A stretch of 25,209 nt of DNA from CAZLMW01 sp964560875 (GTDB lineage: Bacteria > Myxococcota_A > UBA9042). Below the pieces are notes generated by a model that worked only from the letters and a program-made list of their open reading frames with translations, was not told where the DNA came from and did not search any database. The stretch lies in the NCBI GenBank assembly GCA_964560875.1, contig CAZLMW010000116.1, positions 1-25,209 of the forward strand, given 5' to 3'. Each line of letters opens with the position of its first letter. The first letter of the stretch is position 1. A program made the translations under genes and the position numbers. Of this stretch, positions 15,206-23,165 are shown in pieces.

Positions 15206-16786
15206 TCATCGACTGCGGAGCCTTGTCGCATGTTCGTGCGCGGAAACTGCCGTCAGGGAACCGAGGCCGATCACCTCCAGCTGCGTCGATGGCCACTCAG
15301 CGGCGGCTGCGGCGAGCTTCTCCTGGACGGTGTGGTCCACAAGCGCGGCGTCCCGGAAGTCGAGCCGGATCAAATTGGCACCGCCGGCAACCGCGGCGTC
15401 CAGCTCGCGACGCAGGAAGAAGAGGTTTGAGAACGACGCAGGCCCGTGAAGCACGACGTTGACGAGATCACCGTCCCGCGCCACCTCGAGCGACGGCCGA
15501 ATCAGCTGGAGAATTGGCGCTCCTCGCGCCACGTGAAGCCCCAGTTTGACGGCCAGCCCAGCCCCGACGCCGATCAACAAGTCCGTTCCAAGTGTGACCG
15601 CGAAGGTAACCAGGAACAGCGCAAATTGGTCACTGCCTACCGCCCACGCATGCTTGAACTCGCGGAGCGCGGCGAGATTGGCCCCGGTCACCACGAGCAT
15701 CGCAGCGAGGGTGGCCAGGGGGATCATCTGCAACAGACCGGGCAGCAGCGCGACAAACAGCAGCAGGTACAGCCCGTGAAACCAGTTCGACCACCGGTTC
15801 GATGCGCCCGCGTCGATGTTCGCCTTGCTGCGCACAATCTCCGAGATCATCGGCAGCCCGCCGATCATCGAGCAGACAAGATTGCCGATGCCGGTCGCGA
15901 GCAGGTCCCGATCCAAACCCGACACGCGCTTGCGCGGGTCCATCGAGTCGACAGCGATCACGGACAGCAGCGACTCGATGGTGCCTACCAGCGCGTACAT
16001 GACGACGTACTTGATGGAGGCTGGCGAGGTGATGCTGGAGAAATCGGGGAACGTGATGACGTCGAGCAGGTTGCCGGGCAGCGACACCAGGTAACTGGGC
16101 CCGACGTGGAACGGGTGGCCCGCGAAGACGTAGTCATGGTCGTAGGACAGCCCCAGCAGCGCACCAATTGGAATCGTCAGCGCGAGGGCGACCATCGGCG
16201 CAGGCAGACGCTTGGCGAATTTCCACTTCAGAGCCGGCCAGCCGATGAGAACGATTATCGACAGCGCACCGATCAGGAGGACTTCCGGGTTGGCGTGGGC
16301 GAGGTAGTCGGGGATTTGCGCGAGCATCTCCAGCGGCTCGCCACCGTGCGCCTCTACGCCCATGACCACCGGTGTCTGTTTGGCGATGATGATCACGCCG
16401 ATGGCCGCGAGCATCCCGTGCACGATCGACGGCGGCATCACCGCGGCGATCGCGCCGGCTCGCACCATCGCGAACACGATCTGAACGCCGGCCGCGACGA
16501 CGCCGACGGCCAACGCCTTGTGGTAGCCAACGACGGGGTCGCCGGCGCCCAGCTCGGTTACGGCGCCGAAGGTGATGACGATGAGGCCAGCCGCGGGACC
16601 CTTGATAGTCAAGGGCGCACTGCCGATGTGGGACACAAGCAGGCCGCCAAGGATCGCGGTAAGCACGCCAGAGATCGGCGGGAAGCCGCTCGCCATCGCG
16701 ATGCCAAGGCACAGCGGAAGCGCGATTAGGAAGACGAGGAATCCGGATGTGGCGTTTGGGCGCGCGATCTCGCGAATGTCAGGCAT
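15206..16786 (-). CDS. SulP-family inorganic anion (probable bicarbonate) transporter with STAS domain
   Basis: 526 residues from ATG 16786, with a strong Shine-Dalgarno (GGAGGAG) 6-7 nt upstream. It is a SulP permease: about 12-14 helices over residues 10-410, with the anion-site loop SAPLTIKGPAAGLIVITFG and the IGGLPMISEIVRSKANIDAG block. A C-terminal STAS domain (about 420-520) contains IRLDFRDAALVDHTVQEKL. The VDHT version of STAS and the MISEIVRSKANI block are typical of the bacterial SulP branch often linked to carbonic anhydrase and presumed to move bicarbonate, rather than of sulfate carriers. It is the first gene after the sigma-54 promoter, and dabA follows after 23 nt. Substrate is inferred from the subfamily and neighbours; sulfate or another anion remains possible. 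Confidence 0.85.
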   Translation of the reverse strand: MPDIREIARPNATSGFLVFLIALPLCLGIAMASGFPPISGVLTAILGGLLVSHIGSAPLTIKGPAAGLIVITFGAVTELGAGDPVVGYHKALAVGVVAAGVQIVFAMVRAGAIAAVMPPSIVHGMLAAIGVIIIAKQTPVVMGVEAHGGEPLEMLAQIPDYLAHANPEVLLIGALSIIVLIGWPALKWKFAKRLPAPMVALALTIPIGALLGLSYDHDYVFAGHPFHVGPSYLVSLPGNLLDVITFPDFSSITSPASIKYVVMYALVGTIESLLSVIAVDSMDPRKRVSGLDRDLLATGIGNLVCSMIGGLPMISEIVRSKANIDAGASNRWSNWFHGLYLLLFVALLPGLLQMIPLATLAAMLVVTGANLAALREFKHAWAVGSDQFALFLVTFAVTLGTDLLIGVGAGLAVKLGLHVARGAPILQLIRPSLEVARDGDLVNVVLHGPASFSNLFFLRRELDAAVAGGANLIRLDFRDAALVDHTVQEKLAAAAAEWPSTQLEVIGLGSLTAVSAHEHATRLRSR

Positions 16787-16832
16787 CGGTGTCTCCTCCG
16801 CGAAGGCTTTGCTACGCGAACGAGAAGTAGCT

Positions 16833-16850
16833 TCGCAAGAGGTGTGCCGG
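16833..16850 (-). promoter_or_regulatory. sigma-54 (-24/-12) promoter of the sulP-dabAB operon
   Basis: On the minus strand the sequence reads CGGCAC-A-CCTC-TTGCG, against the sigma-54 consensus TGGCAC-N5-TTGCW. The GG (16848-16847) and GC (16836-16835) dinucleotides are 12 nt apart, the required spacing. A start about 12 nt downstream would give a leader of ~37 nt carrying the strong Shine-Dalgarno of sulP. The neighbouring upstream gene encodes a GAFTGA-bearing activator, which is what such a promoter needs. Confidence 0.8.
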
Positions 16851-16856
16851 ACCGAA

Positions 16857-16894
16857 CAAACACGAGTTAACTAAATGTTATCTAATCATATATC
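16857..16894 (-). promoter_or_regulatory. AT-rich stretch between promoter and activator sites
   Basis: About 38 bases of distinctly AT-rich DNA (contains GTTAAC, TGTTATC and ATCATATATC) sit in an otherwise very GC-rich region. They lie between the -24 element and the upstream inverted repeats. Sigma-54 promoters often have an IHF or intrinsic bend here. I could not find a good match to the IHF consensus, so a bending role is inference. Confidence 0.45.
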
Positions 16895-16929
16895 GCGCCA
16901 AAGACAGGCGACCGGGCGCGCAGGGTGAT

Positions 16930-16974
16930 GGGTCGACATGACCCGTGCAGCTGGCGGCCGCGTCATCCTGACCC
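16930..16974 (-). promoter_or_regulatory. two putative activator-binding inverted repeats (UAS)
   Basis: The first is GGGTC-GACAT-GACCC at 16930-16944 with perfect 5-bp arms. The second is GCGTC-ATCCT-GACCC at 16960-16974 with one arm mismatch. Arm length and spacer are the same and the centres are 30 bp apart, close to three helical turns. They lie about 90 and 120 bp upstream of the -24 element. This is the usual arrangement for dimer sites of an NtrC-type activator with a Fis-type HTH. The second site overlaps the last codons of the regulator gene. Confidence 0.6.
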
Positions 16975-18345
16975 ACGCCGCATGGAGTCTGTATCGATGC
17001 CCCACGCCTGCAGCTTTCTGTAGAGCGTTTTGCGGCCGATGCCCAGGATATGGGCAGCCTCGGATCGGCGCCCGTGAACATGCCGGAGTACTGCGAGGAT
17101 GTGGCGGCGCTCTACGTCTGCCAAACAGCGCAGCTCGGTGCTATCACCGGACGGCGGGCGGTCATCGTGTTCTTTCGTCAGGCGCTCGGGGAGATCGGCG
17201 CGGCAGATGAGTCGCCGCCGCGTGACGATGACAGCCTGTTCCATGCAGTTGCGCAGCTCCCGGATGTTCCCTGGCCAGTGATATGTGATGAGCGCGAGCG
17301 CGGCATCGGGCTGCAGCCCCTGGACCGGCTTGCCGAAACTCTCCGAGGCCTCGCAAACGAAGCGCTGCGCCAACTCCAGGATGTCGCGGCCTCGATCTCT
17401 GAGAGGAGGCACGTGCAGCTCCATCACCGCGAGGCGGAAGAACAGATCGGCGCGAAACCGACCGCTCTGCACGTCCGCGTCAAGGTCGCGGTTCGTAGCG
17501 GCAATGACCCGCACGTCTATCGGTACTGTCGAGTCGCTGCCGACGGGTCGAACACGTCGTTCATCGAGCGCCTGCAGCAGTGTTGGTTGCAGGTTCGGTG
17601 GTGTTTCCCCTATCTCGTCGAGCAGCAGCGTGCCGCCCTCCGCGCGCAACATCAGCCCCTCGCGCGCGTCCCCGGCCCCGGTAAAAGCACCCTCGACGTG
17701 TCCAAACAACTCGCTCTCGACAAGATGCTGGGGGATCGAGCCCATGTTCACCGCGACAAACGGTCCCTTCCTGCCGCTCAGCGTGTGAATAAGCCGGGCA
17801 GCGCGGGTCTTGCCGACGCCGCTCTCGCCCAGCAGCATCACGTTCGCCATGGTTGGCGCCACCAATTCGATTCTCTCACTCAACCGACGTATCGCTGCGC
17901 AGTTGCCGCCCAGGGATATGCGGCCGGATCGCTCAGCCGTCTGGCTGCGAAGCTGCGCAACTTCATGTCGGAGCGCGCGCAGCGCCACCGCCCGCTCAAG
18001 AGTGAGCGCCAGGTCAGGCAGCGAAAGCGGTTTGGTCAGGAAGTCGTAGGCCCCCTGCCGGATCGCGCGGATGGCCGCTTCCATGGTCCCAAAGGCGGTG
18101 ATCACGACGACCGGCAAGCCGGGATCCCGCGCCAGCGCCGCGCGGGTGAGGTCGAGCCCGTCTGCGACGCCAAGATTCAGGTCGGTGACGATCGCATCGT
18201 GGATTTGCGGGTCGAGAATCTCGAGCGCCGCAGCAACACTCGCCGCCTCGTCGGTCTCGTATCCGCGATCCTGCAAGTCGTCGCGCAATAGTTCGCGCAT
18301 GGCCAGGTCATCTTCGACGATGAGAATCCGATCCGTCACGGCCAA
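16963..18345 (-). CDS. NtrC-family sigma-54-dependent response regulator
   Basis: 460 residues. Receiver domain 5-120 has the acidic pocket (IVEDD), phosphoacceptor Asp55 (AIVTDLNLG) and Lys105 (DFLTKP). AAA+ domain ~143-385 has Walker A (GESGVGKT, 173-180), the sigma-54 contact loop GAFTGA (219-224), Walker B (LLLDEIGE, ~240) and WPGNIRELRNCMEQ. The C-terminal Fis-type HTH (~415-455) reads HGRRSEAAHILGIG followed by RKTLYRKLQAWGI. All motifs needed for phosphorylation-dependent, ATP-driven activation of sigma-54 promoters are present. The start is TTG 18345 or GTG 18339; either overlaps the 3' end of the kinase gene by about 32-38 nt, so the pair is co-translated. A matching promoter and paired inverted repeats lie immediately downstream in front of sulP, making the sulP-dabAB operon the likely target. 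Confidence 0.93.
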   Translation of the reverse strand: MAVTDRILIVEDDLAMRELLRDDLQDRGYETDEAASVAAALEILDPQIHDAIVTDLNLGVADGLDLTRAALARDPGLPVVVITAFGTMEAAIRAIRQGAYDFLTKPLSLPDLALTLERAVALRALRHEVAQLRSQTAERSGRISLGGNCAAIRRLSERIELVAPTMANVMLLGESGVGKTRAARLIHTLSGRKGPFVAVNMGSIPQHLVESELFGHVEGAFTGAGDAREGLMLRAEGGTLLLDEIGETPPNLQPTLLQALDERRVRPVGSDSTVPIDVRVIAATNRDLDADVQSGRFRADLFFRLAVMELHVPPLRDRGRDILELAQRFVCEASESFGKPVQGLQPDAALALITYHWPGNIRELRNCMEQAVIVTRRRLICRADLPERLTKEHDDRPPSGDSTELRCLADVERRHILAVLRHVHGRRSEAAHILGIGRKTLYRKLQAWGIDTDSMRRGSG

Positions 18346-19768
18346 CTCCCGGCAGTTCCATTACAAAGCGTGCACCGCCCACAAAGGATTCGTCGAGTTC
18401 TAATGTGCCGCCGTGTTCGCTCGCAATACTTTGGCTGATAGCGAGGCCGAGTCCGGTTCCGGCGCCAAGCGGCTTGGTGGTGAACAACGGTTCGAAGATG
18501 GCGCCCCGCACGTCGTCAGAGACGCCAGGCCCTGCATCGGTCACGACGATTCTAGCGGTCGGCTCGAGACGCCGGCCACCGCCGAGGTCAGGCTTGGCTA
18601 CCTGCACCGCCACCGCGACACGCTCGCCTGGCGGGCTCGCATGAACCGCATTCACAAGCAGGTTCACGACGGCTTGTTCAACGGCGAGTTCGCGCCCAGG
18701 CACCAAGGCCTGTTCGGAAGGCACGGAGCACGCGATACGGATGCCCTTGGCGTCGCCGATTGCGGACACCAGGTCCGTCGCCCGTTGCACAGCCGCGCCG
18801 ACATCCACGACCCCCGGCTCATCCTCACTTCGAACGTAGTCGAGGAGCGCCCGGAGGATCTCGCCAATGCGGTCCACTTGCTCGATCGCGGCGCCCACTT
18901 CCCGCGTGAGGGGCGCGTCGACACGCGACCGCAGACGGTGCAGACGACCAGCGACCACCGCCAGTGGGGTCCCGACATCGTGAGCGACCCGTGCCATCAG
19001 CAGCCCCGCTGCCGCCAGTCGATCCGAATGCCTTAGCTTCTGTCGCAACTCGGCGCGGATGAGCTGACTGCGACGCTGCTGCACGCGACCTGAGGCAAGT
19101 TGGGCGTGCATCAATTCCATCTCCTTGCCCAGCTCCGACAACTCGTCATCAGAATTCCATGTGAGCGGCGGCATCGATTCATCGGCGACTGCAGCGTGCG
19201 CGACGGCGACCAGATCGCGAACCTTCCGGCCGACCATCCGCCAGCCGACAATCTGGGAGAGCCAAATCGCCACGAGCGCGATCAGCAAGGCGACGACTGC
19301 CAACTCCCGCCCTGTCCGCGCGACGAACTCCCGCTCGGCGCGAAGGGACGCCTGGAGCTCCAGCGCTGCGTCTGCCTGGCCGCCCTCAAGGCGCAAATAC
19401 GTGATGATCGCAGCACCGTCGTCGCCGGAAACGCGCCAAAACTTCGCGGTTCTGCCGGGACTCGCCCACCCCTGGTGCAGCGGGCACATGGGTGCTGCGC
19501 AGTCGCCTGATAGCACGACGGGCCGGGCGGAAAGGCCCGCATTGGCGGCCCCAACCCTGTCGGCGATCAACGACGCCCCTTCGATGCCCTGGTCGCGCCA
19601 AGCCCGCACTACCTCTTCCTCGACCAAGTGCCCCGCAAGCTGGCACTCCTCCGACAAATCGTGTTCCAGAAGCGCGATCTCGCTGCGCAGGCGGAAATAG
19701 CCAAAGCCCAGCAGGACCAGCAGCGTCCAACCAACAACCGCAACGGTGATTTGGGTAGCGATCCGCAT
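18308..19768 (-). CDS. membrane sensor histidine kinase, partner of the NtrC-type regulator
   Basis: 486 residues from ATG 19768; an upstream in-frame start at 19927 adds 53 residues without a sensible signal and is rejected. TM1 is ~7-25 and TM2 ~156-174, enclosing a periplasmic sensor of about 130 residues with two Cys (90 and 95, SGDCAAPMCPLHQGW). A HAMP-like linker (~175-225) follows. The DHp helix has phospho-acceptor His263 (RVAHDVGTPLAVV). The ATPase domain has the N box (NLLVNAVHASPPGE), G1 (VTDAGPGVSDD), F box (IFEPLFTTK) and G2 (GAGTGLGLAIS). The architecture is like AtoS/ZraS-type kinases that feed NtrC-like regulators. The signal is unknown; bicarbonate, pH or redox sensing are only guesses suggested by the target operon. 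Confidence 0.9.
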   Translation of the reverse strand: MRIATQITVAVVGWTLLVLLGFGYFRLRSEIALLEHDLSEECQLAGHLVEEEVVRAWRDQGIEGASLIADRVGAANAGLSARPVVLSGDCAAPMCPLHQGWASPGRTAKFWRVSGDDGAAIITYLRLEGGQADAALELQASLRAEREFVARTGRELAVVALLIALVAIWLSQIVGWRMVGRKVRDLVAVAHAAVADESMPPLTWNSDDELSELGKEMELMHAQLASGRVQQRRSQLIRAELRQKLRHSDRLAAAGLLMARVAHDVGTPLAVVAGRLHRLRSRVDAPLTREVGAAIEQVDRIGEILRALLDYVRSEDEPGVVDVGAAVQRATDLVSAIGDAKGIRIACSVPSEQALVPGRELAVEQAVVNLLVNAVHASPPGERVAVAVQVAKPDLGGGRRLEPTARIVVTDAGPGVSDDVRGAIFEPLFTTKPLGAGTGLGLAISQSIASEHGGTLELDESFVGGARFVMELPGVGRDGSDSHRRR

Positions 19769-20100
19769 GGAAACCCCGACTCTGAACTGTGCTGCCCCAA
19801 GGTTGAGGGAGGCCGTTGAATCGCCACGGCCGCCGGCAGGGTAACAGCTACTCCTGGAATTGAAGCTCAACGGCAATCTGATGGGTGTCCGGTGTTGAGG
19901 CGACACCACCGAGAAGACCACGCGCAAGGACCGCTTTTACGTGTCGAGCCTGTCTCACTCAACCGAGCGCCGGCTCGGGGAAGGCGACGTGCGCGCTCGG
20001 GCCGGCCGGGATAGCGAACGGCAGTGCGGCAGCACCCGCGGACCCTCGCGCCCCGCGAACTCCGATCGAACCTGCCGTCCTGTGCGCGTCTGTTGCGTCG
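19769..20100. other. intergenic region between yaaA and the kinase gene
   Basis: About 330 bases without a supported gene. It holds the second 41-bp repeat (20036-20076) and a 6-bp GC stem at 19963-19978 (CCGAGC, GCCG, GCTCGG) that could terminate yaaA transcription, though it lacks a T-tract. A 6-bp inverted pair GGTGTC/GACACC at 19884-19907 is also present. The promoter of the kinase/regulator pair should lie here. I see no convincing sigma-54 or sigma-70 element. Confidence 0.5.
20036..20076 (-). repeat. 41-bp dispersed repeat, copy 2 (inverted)
   Basis: Exact reverse complement of 1443-1483 over 41 bases, with no matching flanks. It lies 25 bp downstream of the yaaA stop. Both copies are intergenic and near 3' ends of genes, as expected of a REP-like or regulatory palindrome family. 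Confidence 0.8.
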
Positions 20101-20895
20101 TTACCTGCTGCGCCTGCTGACCGTCCGAAACGGCCGTCGAAAGACCATCTGGTCGCCCTTGCTCACCGTCGCATCGTAGCGATAGCCGTCGAGGTTGAAC
20201 CCCTTGAGCTGCTCGGCTGTCTCGATTCGGCGCTGCACGATGAACCGCGCCATGGCCCCGCGCGCCTTTTTCGCGTGTACGACGATCGAGCGGGCCCGCT
20301 GCCCCTCGACCTCTTCGAAGACAGGCCGGATGACCCTGGTTCGAAGGGCGCTGAGCGGAACGGCTTTCAGGTACTCGTTGGACGCGAGGTGCACCAGCGC
20401 CCGGTCCCGATGTCCTGCGACCTGGCCGGCGATGAATCGCGCGATGCGATCGCTCCAAAAACTGTAGAGGTTGCGGCCGCGCGGTGTCGGCATCGCGATG
20501 CCCATTTCGAGTCGGTGGGGCTGCACGAGGTCGAGCGGACGGAGCACGCCAAACATGCCCGAGAGGATGCCGAGTCGGTCCTGTGACCACTCCATGTCGG
20601 CGCGCGTGAAGCTGCGTGCTTGCAGCCCGTGATAGACGTCGCCGGCAAACGCGAGCGCGGCGGGACGTGCGTTGTCGGCGGTGAAGGGCAACGAGATGGC
20701 CTCGAAGTCCGCGCAGGTGCGTCGCGCCACGTCTGAGCTGGTCTTCATCAAGCGCGCGACCTGGCGTTCATCGAGCGCTTTGGCGGCATCGACGAGCAGT
20801 CGGGCGTCATCGAGCAGCGCGGGTTGTGTCACCGGCAGGTGCGCGGGAGTCGGGGCGAGATCGAACGTCTTCGCGGGCGCGAGAACGGCGTACAT
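20101..20895 (-). CDS. yaaA: YaaA family protein (peroxide stress / DUF328)
   Basis: 264 residues, the usual length for YaaA (UPF0246). In Escherichia coli this cytosolic protein is induced by hydrogen peroxide through OxyR and lowers free iron, limiting Fenton damage; it also binds DNA. Family blocks are visible: APAKTFD near the start, ALAFAGDVYHGLQARSF, LGILSGMFGVLRPLDLVQPH, RLEMG, NLYSFW, LASNEY and GRAMARFI-like ARGAMARFIVQ. The late segment LKGFNLDGYRYD is also typical. ATG 20895 follows the MerR-like gene stop by 30 bp, suggesting one transcript. Confidence 0.93.
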   Translation of the reverse strand: MYAVLAPAKTFDLAPTPAHLPVTQPALLDDARLLVDAAKALDERQVARLMKTSSDVARRTCADFEAISLPFTADNARPAALAFAGDVYHGLQARSFTRADMEWSQDRLGILSGMFGVLRPLDLVQPHRLEMGIAMPTPRGRNLYSFWSDRIARFIAGQVAGHRDRALVHLASNEYLKAVPLSALRTRVIRPVFEEVEGQRARSIVVHAKKARGAMARFIVQRRIETAEQLKGFNLDGYRYDATVSKGDQMVFRRPFRTVSRRSR

Positions 20896-20925
20896 GGACC
20901 CTCGAGGGCGTCGCTCAACGGTGCG

Positions 20926-21798
20926 TCAGTCGTCTTCGACCTGCAGCAGCGCGCGAATTCGTTCGAAAAGCGTGGTGAGATCGGCCGGGTCGAGCCGCGC
21001 CTGCATGACCTCGATCTCCACGTGCAGCTCGACACCGTCCATCAGGCGATGGCGAACAAAAAGCTCCGCTTCGCCGGCGACAGACTCGGACAACGCGACG
21101 CGACCGGGCAACGTCGGGGCGGGGCCTTCACTGCCGAAGTCCGCGCGTCGCGGCATCGTCCTGCGCGCAGCCTTGGGCTTGGCACGTCGGGTCGAACCGT
21201 CGCGGGCGGCCACGGGCAAGTCGGGCGGCATGTCGAGCCCAGGCTTTCCCGGCTTGGACGGGTTGCCGAGGATGGTGCGTTTGCCGCGTTGACTTGGGCC
21301 GTTGTTGGGGACGAGCGGCACGCGCGACGGCTGGATGAAGGGGGCGCTGTCGTCGTTGTCGAGCAGCGCCTCGTCGTCGGGAGGACCGTCACCGTTGTAG
21401 CGGCCGCGGGCGATGACGCCCAGCCAGTTGCGCATCACGTTGGCTTTCTTTTCGGCCTCTTCGGGGTCGTCGATGAGCAGCTTCAGGTTCTTGTCGTCGA
21501 CCCCGCGCACCAGCGACGCAATCTCGTCGAGGCCGAGATCGATACGCCGCAGCACTTGCACCGCCATCAGCTGCATCAGGTGTCGGCGCGTGTAAGGACG
21601 TTCGACGGACGCGTCCTGCGGGGGATCAACCAGGCCGCGCTCTTCGTAAAACGCGATGACAGATGGCGGAAGCCGTCCGGTGGCGGCCGATCCCGCCTGT
21701 TCGCGCAGCAGCTCTTCGGCGGCGCGCACGAGCTCTGCGGCGGTGTACCACTCCGGCCTGGCGATGATCGCACCGCTGAGCCTCTTGTGCCTGGCCAT
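20926..21798 (-). CDS. MerR-like transcription regulator with long C-terminal extension
   Basis: 290 residues from ATG 21798; a longer frame to 21903 would overlap the start of the divergent lipoprotein gene. Residues ~15-105 form a MerR-type winged HTH. They contain YTAAELVRAAEE, VIAFYEERGLVDPP, the wing RPYTRRHLMQLMAVQVLR and DLGLDEIASLVRG. The recognition region is slightly unusual, with an ~15-residue insert between the first helix and the IAFYEERGLV helix. A disordered Pro/Gly/Lys-rich linker (~145-230) leads to a ~60-residue C-terminal module (ALSESVAGEAELFVRHRL, VELHVEIEVMQARLDP) of unknown type that may sense a ligand or dimerise. It precedes yaaA by 30 bp and is divergent from the CAP lipoprotein gene, so it may control either. 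Confidence 0.75.
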   Translation of the reverse strand: MARHKRLSGAIIARPEWYTAAELVRAAEELLREQAGSAATGRLPPSVIAFYEERGLVDPPQDASVERPYTRRHLMQLMAVQVLRRIDLGLDEIASLVRGVDDKNLKLLIDDPEEAEKKANVMRNWLGVIARGRYNGDGPPDDEALLDNDDSAPFIQPSRVPLVPNNGPSQRGKRTILGNPSKPGKPGLDMPPDLPVAARDGSTRRAKPKAARRTMPRRADFGSEGPAPTLPGRVALSESVAGEAELFVRHRLMDGVELHVEIEVMQARLDPADLTTLFERIRALLQVEDD

Positions 21799-21887
21799 GG
21801 TGTCCTTGGTTGCGCGATTGGATGGCTTCTCGGGTAGGAACCGGCGCAAGTTTACCTGCCCGCGGCGAACATGGCATCCTTCGCGCC

Positions 21888-23144
21888 ATGATTTACCCCT
21901 CACGCTCCAAACGTGCTCCTGCGGGGCGCTGGCCCCGATGCGGCCGCCTCGTATCCGCCACCGCCGTGCTCTGTCTTTTCGCGGCTGCCGGCTGCAACGG
22001 CGACGACGGCGGGTTTTTCTCCACCACGACGGGCGGCAAGGTCGGCTCCGGCTGCAACCCCAGCAAGATCGGCGAGGCCTGTTACAAACAGCTGCGCGTC
22101 CGATGCGATCCCGGGACAGCCAAATTCACCCAGATCGAGGTCTGCCCCAACGGGACGACCTGCAAAGAGCGCCCTCACCCGACGCATACGACGCAGCGGG
22201 AAGCGGTGTGCGACGGCACGCCCATCGAAACACTCGATGGAGGCGACAGGGGCGACGTCGAGGTTGATGCCGGGGCGGTCGATAGCGGCGGCGACAACAA
22301 CGACAAGAACGACCCCGTGTGCAAACGCTGGAACGCCGACCGCGCCGACCTCGTCGAAGGCAAGTGGACCGGTGGCGACCTCAAGACCTGCAAGCCCGGG
22401 GCGCTCGAAGCCTCCGCCCGCGCCAAGACCATCAAGCAGATCAACCTGTACCGGTTCCTCGCCGGGCAGCCGCCCATCAAGCAAGACGACAACCTCAACA
22501 AGCAAGCACAGGCCTGCGCCGAGCTCATGGCCGCCAACAACGATATCAGCCATAACCCGCCCAAGTCGTGGAAATGCTGGAATAAGGCCGCGAATGTGAC
22601 GGCGCAGGACGCCAACCTGTCCACCGCTCCCGCCGTGCTTTCCGTCGACCGCTACATGGTCGATGAAGGCGCCGTGAACGCCGCGAAAATGGGCCATCGC
22701 CGCTGGCTGCTGAGCAACCTCTTTGGTCCGATCGGCATCGGCTCCACCAACGACACGCCGGACGCCAAGGAGCAGGCGAGCTGCATGCCGGTCGGTGGCA
22801 AAGGAACAGCCACCAAGGAGTGGGTCGCGTGGCCGCCGTCGGGCAAGATCCCGCAAGCCGCGTTCTGGCCCCGCAAGAAGCTCGGCCACAAGAGCGTCGA
22901 CGACACCGGCTGGTCGATTCAGTCCGACACGATCGACTTCACCGGCGCCACCGTCACCGTCAAGGCCGGCATCAAGGAGCTGCCCATCAAGCAGCGGTCG
23001 CTCGATCCCGGCTCGCACAGCAAGTTCGGCCTCGCGTGGAACCCACAAGGGTGGCGCGCCGAAGACGGCCAGAGCTACGAGGTGTCGATCACCGGCATCA
23101 GCAAGCCGATCACCTATTTCGTCCAGGTGCTTGACTGCGATTGA
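21888..23144 (+). CDS. CAP-domain (SCP/PR-1-like) lipoprotein
   Basis: 418 residues from ATG 21888. Hydrophobic segment ~18-34 ends in a lipobox (FAAAGC), so it is probably a lipoprotein. A Cys-containing region (~45-105: SGCNPSKIGEACYKQLRVRC, VCPNGTTC) and an Asp/Gly-rich linker (~110-145) follow. The CAP domain begins near residue 175 (KTIKQINLYRFLAGQPPI). It has the helix with QAQACAELMAANNDISHNPP, where the His is a typical CAP cavity residue, and AAKMGHRRWLLSNLFGPIGI with a second His. The C-terminal ~100 residues read like a beta-rich domain. Bacterial CAP proteins are secreted with poorly known roles in binding or proteolysis. The stop is 21 bp before the editing-domain gene. Confidence 0.8.
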   Translation: MIYPSRSKRAPAGRWPRCGRLVSATAVLCLFAAAGCNGDDGGFFSTTTGGKVGSGCNPSKIGEACYKQLRVRCDPGTAKFTQIEVCPNGTTCKERPHPTHTTQREAVCDGTPIETLDGGDRGDVEVDAGAVDSGGDNNDKNDPVCKRWNADRADLVEGKWTGGDLKTCKPGALEASARAKTIKQINLYRFLAGQPPIKQDDNLNKQAQACAELMAANNDISHNPPKSWKCWNKAANVTAQDANLSTAPAVLSVDRYMVDEGAVNAAKMGHRRWLLSNLFGPIGIGSTNDTPDAKEQASCMPVGGKGTATKEWVAWPPSGKIPQAAFWPRKKLGHKSVDDTGWSIQSDTIDFTGATVTVKAGIKELPIKQRSLDPGSHSKFGLAWNPQGWRAEDGQSYEVSITGISKPITYFVQVLDCD

Positions 23145-23165
23145 CCGCGACGTTCATCCCACACC

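Noticed and set aside
15446..16729. 427-codon plus-strand frame opposite sulP
   Set aside because: The product is dominated by Arg, Asp, His and Gln, typical of antisense translation of a membrane protein gene. The SulP reading is unambiguous.
17050..18291. 413-codon plus-strand frame opposite the response regulator
   Set aside because: The minus strand encodes complete receiver, AAA+ and Fis-type domains. The plus-strand product has no domain.
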